Below, piece after piece: positions 1-9,000 of a stretch of DNA of 64,000 nt (the stretch's first letter is position 1; the number at the start of each line of letters is the position of its first letter). The notes beneath the pieces were generated by a model. The model was given only the letters and a program-made list of their open reading frames with translations. It searched no databases and was not told the DNA's origin. The position numbers and the translations under genes were made by a program. The stretch comes from Algoriphagus ratkowskyi. GTDB taxonomy: Bacteria; Bacteroidota; Bacteroidia; Cytophagales; Cyclobacteriaceae. Location of the stretch: positions 1 to 64,000 of the forward strand of contig NZ_MSSV01000002.1 in the NCBI RefSeq assembly GCF_002150505.1, in the 5' to 3' direction.

Positions 1-87
1 CATTCATTTCCAAATTTGAATACGAATTCAGAGGGGGAGTTTAGGCTCTGCTAGATTCAGAATTGTAGTTTTTATGGGACTTTGAAT

Positions 88-169
88 ACCTCTTACTTTT
101 TACTTCTTACTATTTACCTCCTATTTATCACCTCTTACTTTTAACCTCTTCCATATCCCCTATTACTTC
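88..169. repeat. low-complexity pyrimidine-rich tract
   Basis: Downstream of the LRR gene, the plus strand is a run of imperfect repeats of the type CCTCTTACTTTT / TACTTCTTAC / TTACCTCC, about eight degenerate units. No ORF and no hairpin followed by a T-run is visible. It could be a degenerate microsatellite; no function can be assigned. Confidence 0.5.
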
Positions 170-2620
170 TTAATAATATCTTACTTCACAATCAGGATTT
201 GCTTTTTTGAAGTTGTCAACGGCTCTGCTATTTAGGCGAGTATTGAAACAAGATAGCTTCTTCAAATTGCTCAGTCCTTCAATAGGCTTCAGAGAGCGTA
301 GGTTGGTACTAGCTACATCAAGTTCAGCTAGCTTTATCAAGCTTTCCAATCCTTTCAGTGTTTTCAAGTTGGTTCCAGAAATATTTAGAATTTTCAGATT
401 AGAGAGTCGTGAAATCGGATCTAGGTCTTCAATTCCAGAGTTGCTGATATCAAGTTCTTCCAAATTAGTTAGGCTCCTCAATGGAGAGAAATCAACTACA
501 GGCACCTGCGATATTTTCAATTTCTCTAATAGCTTGAGTTCTGCAATCGGCGCAATATTAGCTATAGGAGCATCAAATATGAGCAGTGAACGAAGATTGA
601 CAAATGCTGTTAAAGCCTGAATTTCATTTACTGAAACTCGCTCCAGTGTCAGAGATGACTTTTGGGTCAATGCATGAAGCTGTTCTGTAGTTGGGTTTTC
701 TGAAAGTGTAAACTGCTTGTGAAAGATCTCTTTCCACGATCCGTCTAGCGCTTCCCACCAAGAATTCAATTCATCAGTTCTGTAAATTATTGTCAGATTC
801 GACTTATGGTTACTGATTTCAGGAACCTCTTCAGTGAATATTTCTGAATTATTGACGTTCAAATATGTCAAATTAGGAAGATACTTCACATCCAAAATAC
901 TTGTAATTGGGCTTCCATCAAGATCTAACCTGATTAAATTCTCATTGGATTTCAATGGTGAGATATCCTTCACTTGTGAGTTTCTACCTGTAATTTCTGT
1001 CAAGGTTTTTACTTCGCTGAGGGAAACGATTTCAGTGATAGGATTGTCAGAGAAATCAACCTTTGAAAGTTTCACAAATCTTGTGATAGGATTTAGAGAT
1101 TCTATTCCTGATCCACTTAAATCCAATTCTTCCAATCCTATGGTGGCAGTAAGTGTTTCTACGCTAGGAGAATCAGAGGTAATGCTTGGGTTTGCTTTCT
1201 TCAAACTAGCCTTCCATGCTTCTGACAATCCAGCCCACCAGCTTTCCAGATCTTTCACGTGGTGAATCAACAAGACCTTGGGGTTTGTTCTGATAAAATT
1301 ATCAGAAGCAATCACAGACAGTTTAGTCTCGTCTGCGAGCACCTTACTCAATTCTGTTTTGCCATTAAGTGCTGAGATATCAGCCACTTCTGTACCAGTG
1401 ATATCCAGAACTTCCAGATTATTTAGGTCTTTCAAAGGAGAAAGATCCTGAATATTGGTTTCGGTCAAATTTAAATTCTTAAGAGAAACTAAATCTGCCA
1501 ATTGGCTAAAGTTTACAATGTAATTTTTGCTCAGGTCCAGATCTTCCAATTTGGTAAGGTCCTTGATGTTTTCTGTATTATTGAATCCACTTTGAGCGAT
1601 GTATAGGCTTTTTAGACTGTCGAATTGATTCAGTATGGCGAAACTCATAATCGGAGTTTCTTCAACCCGGAGGGAGCGTATAGATTTCAAATTCACCAAT
1701 TCGCTAATATCCCGAATTTTCGTTCTTGAAATATCCAGATGCTTAAGGCGGTCTGAATACTTAATAAACTGGATATCAGAAGTTGGCGTATTTGACACAT
1801 CTAGGTATTCCAAGAAGGTTACATTGGAAATGGGTCCTAGCTTAGTGATTTTGGTGTTGCTGAGGTTCACATACTTCAGGTTGCGCATCGCTTCCATAGG
1901 ACTAAGATTCAGCAAGGAATCAGATCCGGAAATATCCAAAGAATCTACTTCGACGAACTTATACAGTTGTTCCAGGTTGATGGAATCGAAAGTGCTTAAA
2001 GCAAATCGGTCTCTGAAGTAAGCTTGCCAGTGCGGGTCAAGTACTCCCCACCACTCCGTCAATTCATCATCTCGGCTGACCTTGGTAGTGTATACGCTGG
2101 CAATTTTCAATTCCTGCGTTTTACTATTCAAATTAACTTCTACAAAACGAGGTTTTGTATTAGTGATTTTTTCGTTGTTAATACCTACAGCGGTAATGGT
2201 TCTATCAAGTGAGGCAGTGAAATACACATCCCCATTTTCCATTTGGTGAGGCTTGATATCTCTTATTTTGAATTTGAAGTTGACATCTTTATAAAAGAAT
2301 TCAATGTCCTTCAAGTATGCCGTGACATTTTTATTGGTCACAACTTTTCTATCTAACAGAAGGTCATCTTCTACCTGCACTTCTCCATCACGGAAAATCT
2401 TCAAGTAGCTTTCGCGAATTACCACATCTTTATCTCTTGGCTGAGTTTCCTTAGAGCCAATGGTATTGAGTAGATATTCCAGGAAGCGAACCTGATCTTC
2501 TACTTTGGAGGAATATTCGTCTAATTCAGCCTTGGTATAGCCTTTAATAGTCTGAGCTATTCCAGAGAAGTGGAGACTGAACAACAATAAACCTAGATAA
2601 ATGGTCTTAGTTCTGATCAT
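170..2620 (-). CDS. secreted leucine-rich-repeat protein with three WW-LRR modules
   Basis: Predicted exported protein of 816 residues, function unknown. I start it at 2620 rather than at the upstream in-frame ATG (2668) because that gives a clean signal peptide (MIRTKTIYLGLLLFSLHFSG, then IAQ) and only a 14-nt overlap with the upstream gene. Residues about 24-180 form an N-terminal domain carrying IGSKETQ (54-60), a motif also present in the protein encoded at 3446-4024. The rest consists of SDS22/internalin-like LRRs (L..L.L..T.I.D...L). These fall in three blocks, each introduced by a segment of the form ELxxWWxxLdxxWk (near residues 184, 457 and 617). There is no T9SS C-terminal domain or membrane anchor; the chain ends shortly after the last LRR. 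It is last in a four-gene minus-strand cluster. LRRs suggest protein or glycan binding, but the ligand is unknown. Confidence 0.85.
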   Translation of the reverse strand: MIRTKTIYLGLLLFSLHFSGIAQTIKGYTKAELDEYSSKVEDQVRFLEYLLNTIGSKETQPRDKDVVIRESYLKIFRDGEVQVEDDLLLDRKVVTNKNVTAYLKDIEFFYKDVNFKFKIRDIKPHQMENGDVYFTASLDRTITAVGINNEKITNTKPRFVEVNLNSKTQELKIASVYTTKVSRDDELTEWWGVLDPHWQAYFRDRFALSTFDSINLEQLYKFVEVDSLDISGSDSLLNLSPMEAMRNLKYVNLSNTKITKLGPISNVTFLEYLDVSNTPTSDIQFIKYSDRLKHLDISRTKIRDISELVNLKSIRSLRVEETPIMSFAILNQFDSLKSLYIAQSGFNNTENIKDLTKLEDLDLSKNYIVNFSQLADLVSLKNLNLTETNIQDLSPLKDLNNLEVLDITGTEVADISALNGKTELSKVLADETKLSVIASDNFIRTNPKVLLIHHVKDLESWWAGLSEAWKASLKKANPSITSDSPSVETLTATIGLEELDLSGSGIESLNPITRFVKLSKVDFSDNPITEIVSLSEVKTLTEITGRNSQVKDISPLKSNENLIRLDLDGSPITSILDVKYLPNLTYLNVNNSEIFTEEVPEISNHKSNLTIIYRTDELNSWWEALDGSWKEIFHKQFTLSENPTTEQLHALTQKSSLTLERVSVNEIQALTAFVNLRSLLIFDAPIANIAPIAELKLLEKLKISQVPVVDFSPLRSLTNLEELDISNSGIEDLDPISRLSNLKILNISGTNLKTLKGLESLIKLAELDVASTNLRSLKPIEGLSNLKKLSCFNTRLNSRAVDNFKKANPDCEVRYY

Positions 2621-3449
2621 AAATATATTTCTGAATAGTATCCTTATCGCCAGGGTTAAGCTTAACAAGGTTTGATATCAACCAGCCTGTATTGAAACCA
2701 GGGCGATTAAATTGGTTTACTTCAAAATACCAGCCATCTATTTGGAAGAAGTGAAATTTTACATCTGTTACGGTATCATAACGGAGGTTATTCTGTTTCA
2801 TTTCGTACAAAAACAGGGTTAGGTAATCTGGTTTAAAACTGCTTTCAGTAAAGGATTCCGGTAATTTTGAGTCCTGGAATGCTCTACGTAGGTTCATAAA
2901 CCCAAGTTCATGACTTAATGGGTGAAGAAAATCTTTTGAGTCGCCAACTGGTTTATTAAATAAATTCTTGAATGGAGCAAATGAAACCTCCTCTATGACC
3001 CATTCATACCCGAGACCTTCGGATTGAATTTTCAAAATTAGCGTTGCAGATTCTCTTTTTCCTTTATAAATAAAGTCTGCCTGCACCTCAGCGTACCAAC
3101 CTTCGCGATGAAAATTAAGGTATTGAGGATAATTAGCAGAAAGCACAATATCACTAAACTGTTTTTTCAGTTCCGGATTTACTGAGGAGGTCTGATTATC
3201 AAAAAGTATTTGTAGAAACCCTCTTCTCAGTGACACACTATGGTAGGCAGAGTCAGTTGGATAATAGCGAACATTACCATCTGTAGGAGATTCCTCTCCA
3301 TTAAATCTTCTGAAGAATTGGTTTAGTTGTTTGGTAGAGGCAGCGAACTTGCCATCATCTTTAATTGTCCCGGGGCTGCCTATGCCCTGCCCCGAGACAA
3401 TTGAGATGCTTGCGATTAACATCGCAAAAATAAAGATTACTATTCTCAT
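2607..3449 (-). CDS. secreted protein of unknown function with internal duplication
   Basis: 280 residues with a signal peptide (about 1-21, ending VSGQ). I do not recognise the family. Two halves look homologous: residues 67-158 and 178-265 each carry an LRR-x-F helix-like segment, then a GWY-x-EV strand (117-119 and 239-241), then a tryptophan-containing strand (YEWVIEEV and TGWLISNL). The pattern resembles a duplicated NTF2-like alpha+beta fold, which is an inference. The start overlaps the stop of the upstream gene by 4 nt (ATGA), and its own stop overlaps the LRR gene start by 14 nt, so the three genes are probably co-translated. No catalytic motif is visible. Confidence 0.8.
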   Translation of the reverse strand: MRIVIFIFAMLIASISIVSGQGIGSPGTIKDDGKFAASTKQLNQFFRRFNGEESPTDGNVRYYPTDSAYHSVSLRRGFLQILFDNQTSSVNPELKKQFSDIVLSANYPQYLNFHREGWYAEVQADFIYKGKRESATLILKIQSEGLGYEWVIEEVSFAPFKNLFNKPVGDSKDFLHPLSHELGFMNLRRAFQDSKLPESFTESSFKPDYLTLFLYEMKQNNLRYDTVTDVKFHFFQIDGWYFEVNQFNRPGFNTGWLISNLVKLNPGDKDTIQKYIYDQN

Positions 3450-4024
3450 GCGGCAGTTTCTGTCACTCTCACGTCACCTAGCATGACGTCCCAGAATTCG
3501 ATGGTTCTACCAGCGATTTGGGTTTGCTTCTTCTCAACGTAGATAGTGATGTCTTTCTTAGTAGTGTCTTTGTAGTTCATTCCAGTCTCAATAGAAGTTC
3601 CTTCAAAACGTTGGAACACGGTAACAACACCTACGTATCTTCCGTCAGGCTGTCTTTCCAGGTCAGAGATGTACTGAATATCGTACCAAGTGATGTTTAC
3701 TCTATCGTAGTTCAAAGCCATCAAACGCTCGAAATAACGTCTTACTTTGTAATAAGCAATTTCGTTAGTGTTAATACTGGACACACCCATTTCAGCACCT
3801 GGAGAGAACAATTCTTCTGCACGGTCCATTACACGATTTGCCTCAGAGAATTGAGTCTCTTTGCTACCGATGATGCTGATATACTTACTTAGATCTTTAA
3901 CTTTCTCAAGTGCAAGCGAATCAATAGCTTGCTTTCTAGCAGGGCTAATTGTTTCAGACTGAGCGAATACACTTACCGATGTAGCAAGGAATAAGCCCAG
4001 GAAAAGGATCATTTTATTTTTCAT
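3446..4024 (-). CDS. secreted protein of unknown function (IGSKETQ domain)
   Basis: 192 residues with a signal peptide (about 1-22, ending SVFAQ). The mature part is essentially one domain. It carries IGSKETQ at 52-58, then a helix (RVMDRAEELF), then YYKVRRYFERLMAL and a strand ITWYDIQYI, and ends in short beta strands. The same order of elements occurs in the N-terminus of the LRR protein two genes downstream and, more weakly, in the lipoprotein upstream (IKKYLEYLKD...ISDIRMD). I infer a shared, perhaps periplasmic, domain. The start codon lies just beyond the A-rich end of a dispersed repeat copy that fills the intergenic space and may supply the translation initiation region. The 4-nt ATGA overlap with the next gene supports an operon. 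Confidence 0.8.
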   Translation of the reverse strand: MKNKMILFLGLFLATSVSVFAQSETISPARKQAIDSLALEKVKDLSKYISIIGSKETQFSEANRVMDRAEELFSPGAEMGVSSINTNEIAYYKVRRYFERLMALNYDRVNITWYDIQYISDLERQPDGRYVGVVTVFQRFEGTSIETGMNYKDTTKKDITIYVEKKQTQIAGRTIEFWDVMLGDVRVTETAA

Positions 4025-4029
4025 GTGTA

Positions 4030-4116
4030 TATAATTTCTTTGTGATGGTCACATGGAATCTCTCATCAAGGATAATCATCTCTATTCTATGGATGACTAT
4101 AACTCATGCTCGATTT
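4030..4116 (-). repeat. dispersed leader repeat, copy A
   Basis: Read on the minus strand, this copy starts with AATCGAGCATGAG, contains TGATTATCC and TGAGAGATTCC, and ends with AAAGAAATTATA five bases before the ATG of the 3446-4024 gene. It matches copy C (29134-29232) in several blocks and copy B immediately beside it. Confidence 0.6.
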
Positions 4117-4124
4117 CAAATGTT

Positions 4125-4204
4125 ATTAATTTCTTTTATGGGGTCCTACGGAATCTCAAATTAAGGATAGTCATCTTTTTCATTGAATATTACTCATGCT
4201 GGAT
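4125..4204 (-). repeat. dispersed leader repeat, copy B
   Basis: This is a second, more diverged copy immediately upstream of copy A in the same orientation. On the minus strand it reads ATCCAGCATGAG, then ATGACTATCCTTAA, GAGATTCCGTAGG and AAAAGAAATTAA. Together copies A and B fill nearly the whole gap between the lipoprotein gene and the next gene. Confidence 0.5.
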
Positions 4205-4232
4205 AACCTAGGTGATTTTTTCTGATGATCGA

Positions 4233-4700
4233 TTACTTTCTTCTCAGCTCTAGTTCAGAGACTTTGCCATTAGCGTCCATGCGGATATCGCTGATGTAAT
4301 TAAGATTCTTCTTGGTGTCTTTCAAGTACTCCAAGTATTTCTTAATTGTAGTAGGCTCATCGTAATCCTTGATACCATTTTCCTCGTGAATCACGATCAA
4401 AACTGGAGTTTCCTGATTTGAGAACATAGCAAGTGCTTCCTGAATCGTCTGATTTGCCATAGCTGCATTGCTAGCATTAGCTACGCTATTGAAATAATTC
4501 TCCAATTTACCAACAGCGACTTCTTCAGCTGAAGAAACAGGTGCAGGAGGAGGAGCTGGTTGTTGTACTTGCTCAACAGGTGCTGGTGGCGCAGGTTGTG
4601 CAGCTTTCTTTTTACTCTTACAAGCACCCATAGCCAACATGGCAACGACGGCTATCATAAGCGAGCGGTTAATCGAATTAGTGAATAGTTTTTGCTTCAT
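4233..4700 (-). CDS. small proline-rich lipoprotein of unknown function
   Basis: 155 residues. The N-terminus has a hydrophobic signal and a lipobox (LAMGAC, Cys27), so the mature protein is probably lipid-anchored. Basic residues follow the cysteine (KSKKK), then a Pro/Ala/Gln-rich linker (about 34-55) and a small C-terminal alpha/beta domain (about 60-155) with IKKYLEYLKDTKKN and ISDIRMDANGK. That domain resembles, by eye, the mature domain of the 3446-4024 protein. It is first in the four-gene cluster. The A-rich leader with a 6-bp hairpin (4747-4764) lies upstream. Function unknown. Confidence 0.8.
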   Translation of the reverse strand: MKQKLFTNSINRSLMIAVVAMLAMGACKSKKKAAQPAPPAPVEQVQQPAPPPAPVSSAEEVAVGKLENYFNSVANASNAAMANQTIQEALAMFSNQETPVLIVIHEENGIKDYDEPTTIKKYLEYLKDTKKNLNYISDIRMDANGKVSELELRRK

Positions 4701-4996
4701 TTTTGAGATTTGATTAAGTGATAAGGTTTTTTTTTAAATTTTATAGAGTGGGTCAATCCCCACTAGTTGATTTTGATACAAAGTAAATAAAATCATATGA
4801 TTAAGTCACACATGCTCTTCCAAATCAAAAATGCTTTTTGTTAACAAATTTAAATGCCTTCTGAGCGGTTTATGCACCACGAGAGCGGTCAACCGATGGA
4901 ATTTTTTAACAGCTATTTTTCAAATATCCATATATCAATAAGTGAACCAATGATTTCTTAAGTGTAACCATCAGGCAAAAAACCTTATCAAACTGC

Positions 4997-5023
4997 AAAA
5001 AATACCCTACATAGGGTATTTTT
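4997..5023. terminator. bidirectional hairpin terminator
   Basis: The stem is TACCCT / AGGGTA with loop ACAT, flanked by A6 on the left and T5 on the right, so both strands would read a hairpin followed by a U-tract. It lies between the promoter region of the lipoprotein gene and the gene-poor interval. Confidence 0.65.
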
Positions 5024-5087
5024 ATTTTGATTTTAAGAACTGAACTTTGATCTATTGTTAAGTTTTAATCAAGGCATAAGCCGAAAC

Positions 5088-5118
5088 AAAAAGGCCCTGA
5101 GTATCTCGGGGTCTTTTT
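5088..5118. terminator. bidirectional hairpin terminator
   Basis: A5 is followed by GGCCCTGAG, loop TAT, CTCGGGGTC and T5: a 9-bp stem with two G-U type pairs. It can work on either strand. It is only 64 nt from the hairpin at 4997-5023, so a very short transcript could lie between the two. Confidence 0.65.
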
Positions 5119-5570
5119 ATGTCCCATACACTGGCCCTATTTTCCGCAAAACTATCCTTCTTAGCTGGCAATTCTCAGTATATTCCATGAATTTTTTCTT
5201 CGGCAGTGCGCGAACAGCGATGCAAAATACCTTCTAGGAAAACGGGGAATTATCCAGCAGACAAGCTGTCAGTACTACGAATTTAAATAGTCTGCGAGCA
5301 CCCATTCTTTTCTCCATAACAGTGGTTTAAATCCTCACAAATAAACAAAAGCAGAGATACCAAAAGGAATTGATTTGGCCAGCATAGCGATGGAGCGTAT
5401 TGAACCTATAAAAATGTGAGACATAGGAGGAAAACCACAACTCGGAATTATTCTTTGCATTTTTTCTTTGAGCAGCAACACCCGAAATCTATCTAGATAA
5501 TCCTGAATAATCTTAAATATGATTATCCGCAATGATGCCAGTCACCTTAGATTCTTTGCTTATCAGGTTG

Positions 5571-5595
5571 GAAGACCGATGACCAAAGACCGAAG
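5571..5595. repeat. short heptamer tandem repeat
   Basis: Three direct copies of a GACCRAN heptamer (GACCGAT, GACCAAA, GACCGAA) occur in the gene-poor stretch. No function can be inferred. Confidence 0.4.
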
Positions 5596-5911
5596 TGGCC
5601 TCAATTCTTAAGTTTAATATATCTTACATTGTTTTGACGTCTTACTGGTAGAAAAGCGGATATTCATAATCTAAAATCATAAGAATTGAGAGTAAACCAT
5701 GATCCTGCCTGCTTAAAACTTTGGAAGGACGTCGCTAAAAAAGCACGCTGTTTTTTAGGCTTACACGGATCATTCAATTCACCTACTATCGGCTACATCT
5801 AAGTTCATGAATAGTGGGAATTCCAAGAATCTTATTGTAAATGATATTCTTGAAAAACTCTCCTAAATTTCTAATGCTTTTAATAAATGAGAATAACCTG
5901 AAGCTATAACA

Positions 5912-5940
5912 ATAAAAAGGCGAAACTATTAAGTTTCGCC
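5912..5940 (-). terminator. rho-independent terminator of the giant surface-protein gene
   Basis: On the minus strand a perfect 9-bp stem (GGCGAAACT / AGTTTCGCC, loop TAAT) is followed directly by TTTTTATT. It lies about 75 nt beyond the stop codon at 6016. An additional GC-rich hairpin (5972-5992) without a T-run lies between the stop and this terminator. Confidence 0.75.
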
Positions 5941-6015
5941 CCCTCATGGCTCCTATTGTGTATTGGTTTTTACCCCAGGATTGGCCGGGGGTTATTCTAG
6001 AAATATCAACTCATT

Positions 6016-9000
6016 CTATCTTATCAATATAAAGACTCCGGCTCTTTCAACGACCTCTCCAGATCTAGTTTTAAATACAGCTTTATATACGTAATTACCA
6101 TTAATGGCTTGCTTACCTCTAAATGTTCCATCCCAACCTATAGTTTCAAGACTGTTCGCCTCAAAAATAAGTTCTCCCCATGTAGTAAATACATAAAACT
6201 CCATGGATGAAATTCCTCTATACTTAGGAATAAAATATTGATTCTTACCTCCATCTGGCGTAAAGGCATTTGGGATAATTATCTGATAATCGTTGAAAAT
6301 ATCTATTACGCGTTGGTATTCAGAAGTACATCCATATTTATCTATAGTAGTCAGCTTAACCACAAACTGTCCCGGTTCAGTGTATTGGTGTGTTGGGTTT
6401 ATAGAATTACTAGTATTTCCATCGCCAAATTCCCAATTCCAAATAATTACTTCTCCACTTGAGGCATCTACAAAATCAACATCTTCAAAAACCTGAACAT
6501 CACCATTCACCAAAATATTGGTGTTACTGATTTCAATCTGATAATTAAATAAGGACTGAACTCTAGTTGTAGCGATGATAACTGCAATTTTTTCGATTTG
6601 AGTAAAACATGAATTACCCTTAAATGCGGCTTGAACTATATAAGACCCATTCACATTTACAGCCGACAATTGATCTACTCTGAGACTAACTCCCACAGGT
6701 GAGGTAACTATATAATCAAAGATATTTGGGTTATAACCTTCAATGAATTGGGTCAAATCCACAGATTGATCAGGATCACAAACGATAGATGGATTAGACA
6801 CTCTCAATGTTGGTAATGGTGAAACCCTAACTTTAACTTCCTTTACCTCTGGAGGGCAAATACCCTGTCCAGCAACTTGGATAAAATACGAATAAGGGGC
6901 ATTCCTAGCCGGTAGAGATGTGATACTTAGATTACCTTGATCTGTACTTTCATATTGCGCTCCAAATGAATCTGCTGAGGCATTGAGTAGTACAGGTTTC
7001 GTTAATGCCTTATCATAAAACCAATTGAAAATTACATTGGGACTATCTTGACTATATGAAGCTTGTATGACAGCAGTTTCTCCTTCACAGATGGTAACAT
7101 CATCAGCTGTGATCACAGTGGTTTTCTCTGTTAATTGAACCGCTTTGTCGCTTATCTGACATCCATTACGATCAATCGCTACAACTTGATAAGAGTTAGC
7201 CAACAATCCTGAGAAGCTAAATACACCTGTCGGACTTTGAATATCCTGACTTACTTTTACTCCTTGTGAATTATTTAAGCTTATTGTGTAAGGCCCAGTA
7301 CCTCCACCCAATATTCCTGATATTTCTCCATCAGGAGCATTACATGAAGAAGAAATCACTTTAAAATCATCAAAACCCAATGGTTTTGATGGACCTACAA
7401 TGGTAATTGTCTGTCCAAAATTAGTTACACATCCTGTCGAATATCTTCCCTGAAGTGTATATGTGCCTGGTACCAACTTGTTGATTAGTCCATTTGGATA
7501 CTTAGCAAATGCACCTGAGTTAAGACTGAACTCCAAATTAATTAAATCTGCTGAAGTGATCTGAATACTTCCACCGTCACCATAGCAAAGTTCATCCTTG
7601 CTTGTCGCCGTAAAAGTTGGGGCGTTCTTTACTGACACCAATACTTTATGTTCATCCCCTTCACAAATACCAGCTCCACTTACAGTAACCCATAGTGTTT
7701 GATTATTCCCTGCTGCCATACCAGCCAATTTTATCTCCCCGGAAGAAGTTATTTGAATATCAACTGCACCTCTTGTATCCCCGTTGCTGAGTTTGTTAGC
7801 TGGCAATATTGAGCCCCAATACCATGAATAAATTGCATTAACATTTTCAGGAATTACTTTAGGTTGAATAATTGCAATATCACCTACACAAATTGACAAA
7901 TCATCAGCGATTATTTCAGAGGGTCCATCTACGATCTCTATTGGAGCAGAACCTTTTATCGAACATAAATTTGCATCTAGGATTGAGACTTCATAGGACC
8001 CGGAAGCTAAGTTATTAAAGCTAGTTGCTAATGTTGAAACCTTCTTGCTGCTGATTACATTTCCATTTTGAAGTAACTGCACCGTATATTCTGCAGTTCC
8101 ACCCAACCACTTCACATTAATTTCTCCATTTTGGGATCCACAAGCGTTGTTTTTAAAGGTCAAATCTGTGATCTCTAATAAGGCTGGTTCTTTAATTTCA
8201 ATAGTGTATTCCTGTGATGAGCATCCAATAGAATTTGACACCACAACCTTGTAAATTCCTTTCTGGAATTTCGTTGATTCAAGTGCGGTTTGAGTGATTG
8301 ATGGACCATTGTTAATACTGAAAGTGAAATCAGACGAGCCGCCACTCTTTACAAAGATTTTCCCATCCTTTGCTCCAAAACATGAAATGTCAGATTTATC
8401 AATTTCAAGAACAGGACTTGCCTTCACTGTAAACTCGAATAGCAATTCCTGTGAAGTACATTCTATAAACAAGTAGTATTTATAAGTCCCTGCTGGTAGT
8501 CCCTGAATATCAAGCAACAATCGCGAATCAATTTCTTGCAAAGAATAACTAGCGGATGGAATAACTGGATCTGTACCCGCTGCAATAGGATTTTGTCTAT
8601 TTGGACCTTTTGACCATACGTAGTTAGTAGTTGCTGCTCCAGATACTGAATTAATTGCTTCTAAGGTGATGGATTCACCCGCACAAAAATCAGCTGGTTT
8701 AACAATTGAATACAATGGATCTTTCAGAGCAGTTATTTCAAAATTAAAAACTTCGGAACAACCTAAAGAATCCTTTACAATCAAATAGTATTTACCAGGC
8801 GCTAGGTTTTCAGCCGTGTTTAAATTTCCTGTCACCAAAGTACCTGTAGGAGAATCTTTTCTCCACTCGACTTGATAAGCTCCCCATCCTCCTGTGATAG
8901 CAATGTTACTTATGATTCCGTTTGGAAGTCCACAAGAAGCATTGATTATCGAAGGATCAGGATTAATACTGATAGGTTTGGCTGGACCTTCTACAATCAC

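Larger units (their letters stand above)
4701..6015. other. 1.3-kb gene-poor interval with terminator hairpins
   Basis: No convincing protein-coding gene is visible on either strand. The only ORFs (60-65 codons) lack recognisable motifs and a plausible start context. The interval contains a leader hairpin near 4747-4764, two terminator-like hairpins (4997-5023 and 5088-5118), a small heptamer repeat (5571-5595), an A/T inverted repeat (5735-5758) and the terminator of the giant gene (5912-5940). It may hold a decayed gene or a small RNA, but neither can be shown from sequence alone. Confidence 0.6.

Noticed and set aside
207..2212. Plus-strand ORFs opposite the LRR gene
   Set aside because: They are antisense shadows of the regular LRR codon pattern; no start context, family motif or hydrophobic signal supports them.
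5335..5532. Minus-strand 65-codon ORF in the gene-poor stretch
   Set aside because: The translation has no recognisable motif, starts in a weak context and looks like random AT-rich sequence; a remnant of an old gene cannot be excluded.
5735..5758. Inverted repeat of A-run and T-run
   Set aside because: The stem is almost only A-T pairs with an 8-nt loop; it is unlikely to be a stable terminator.
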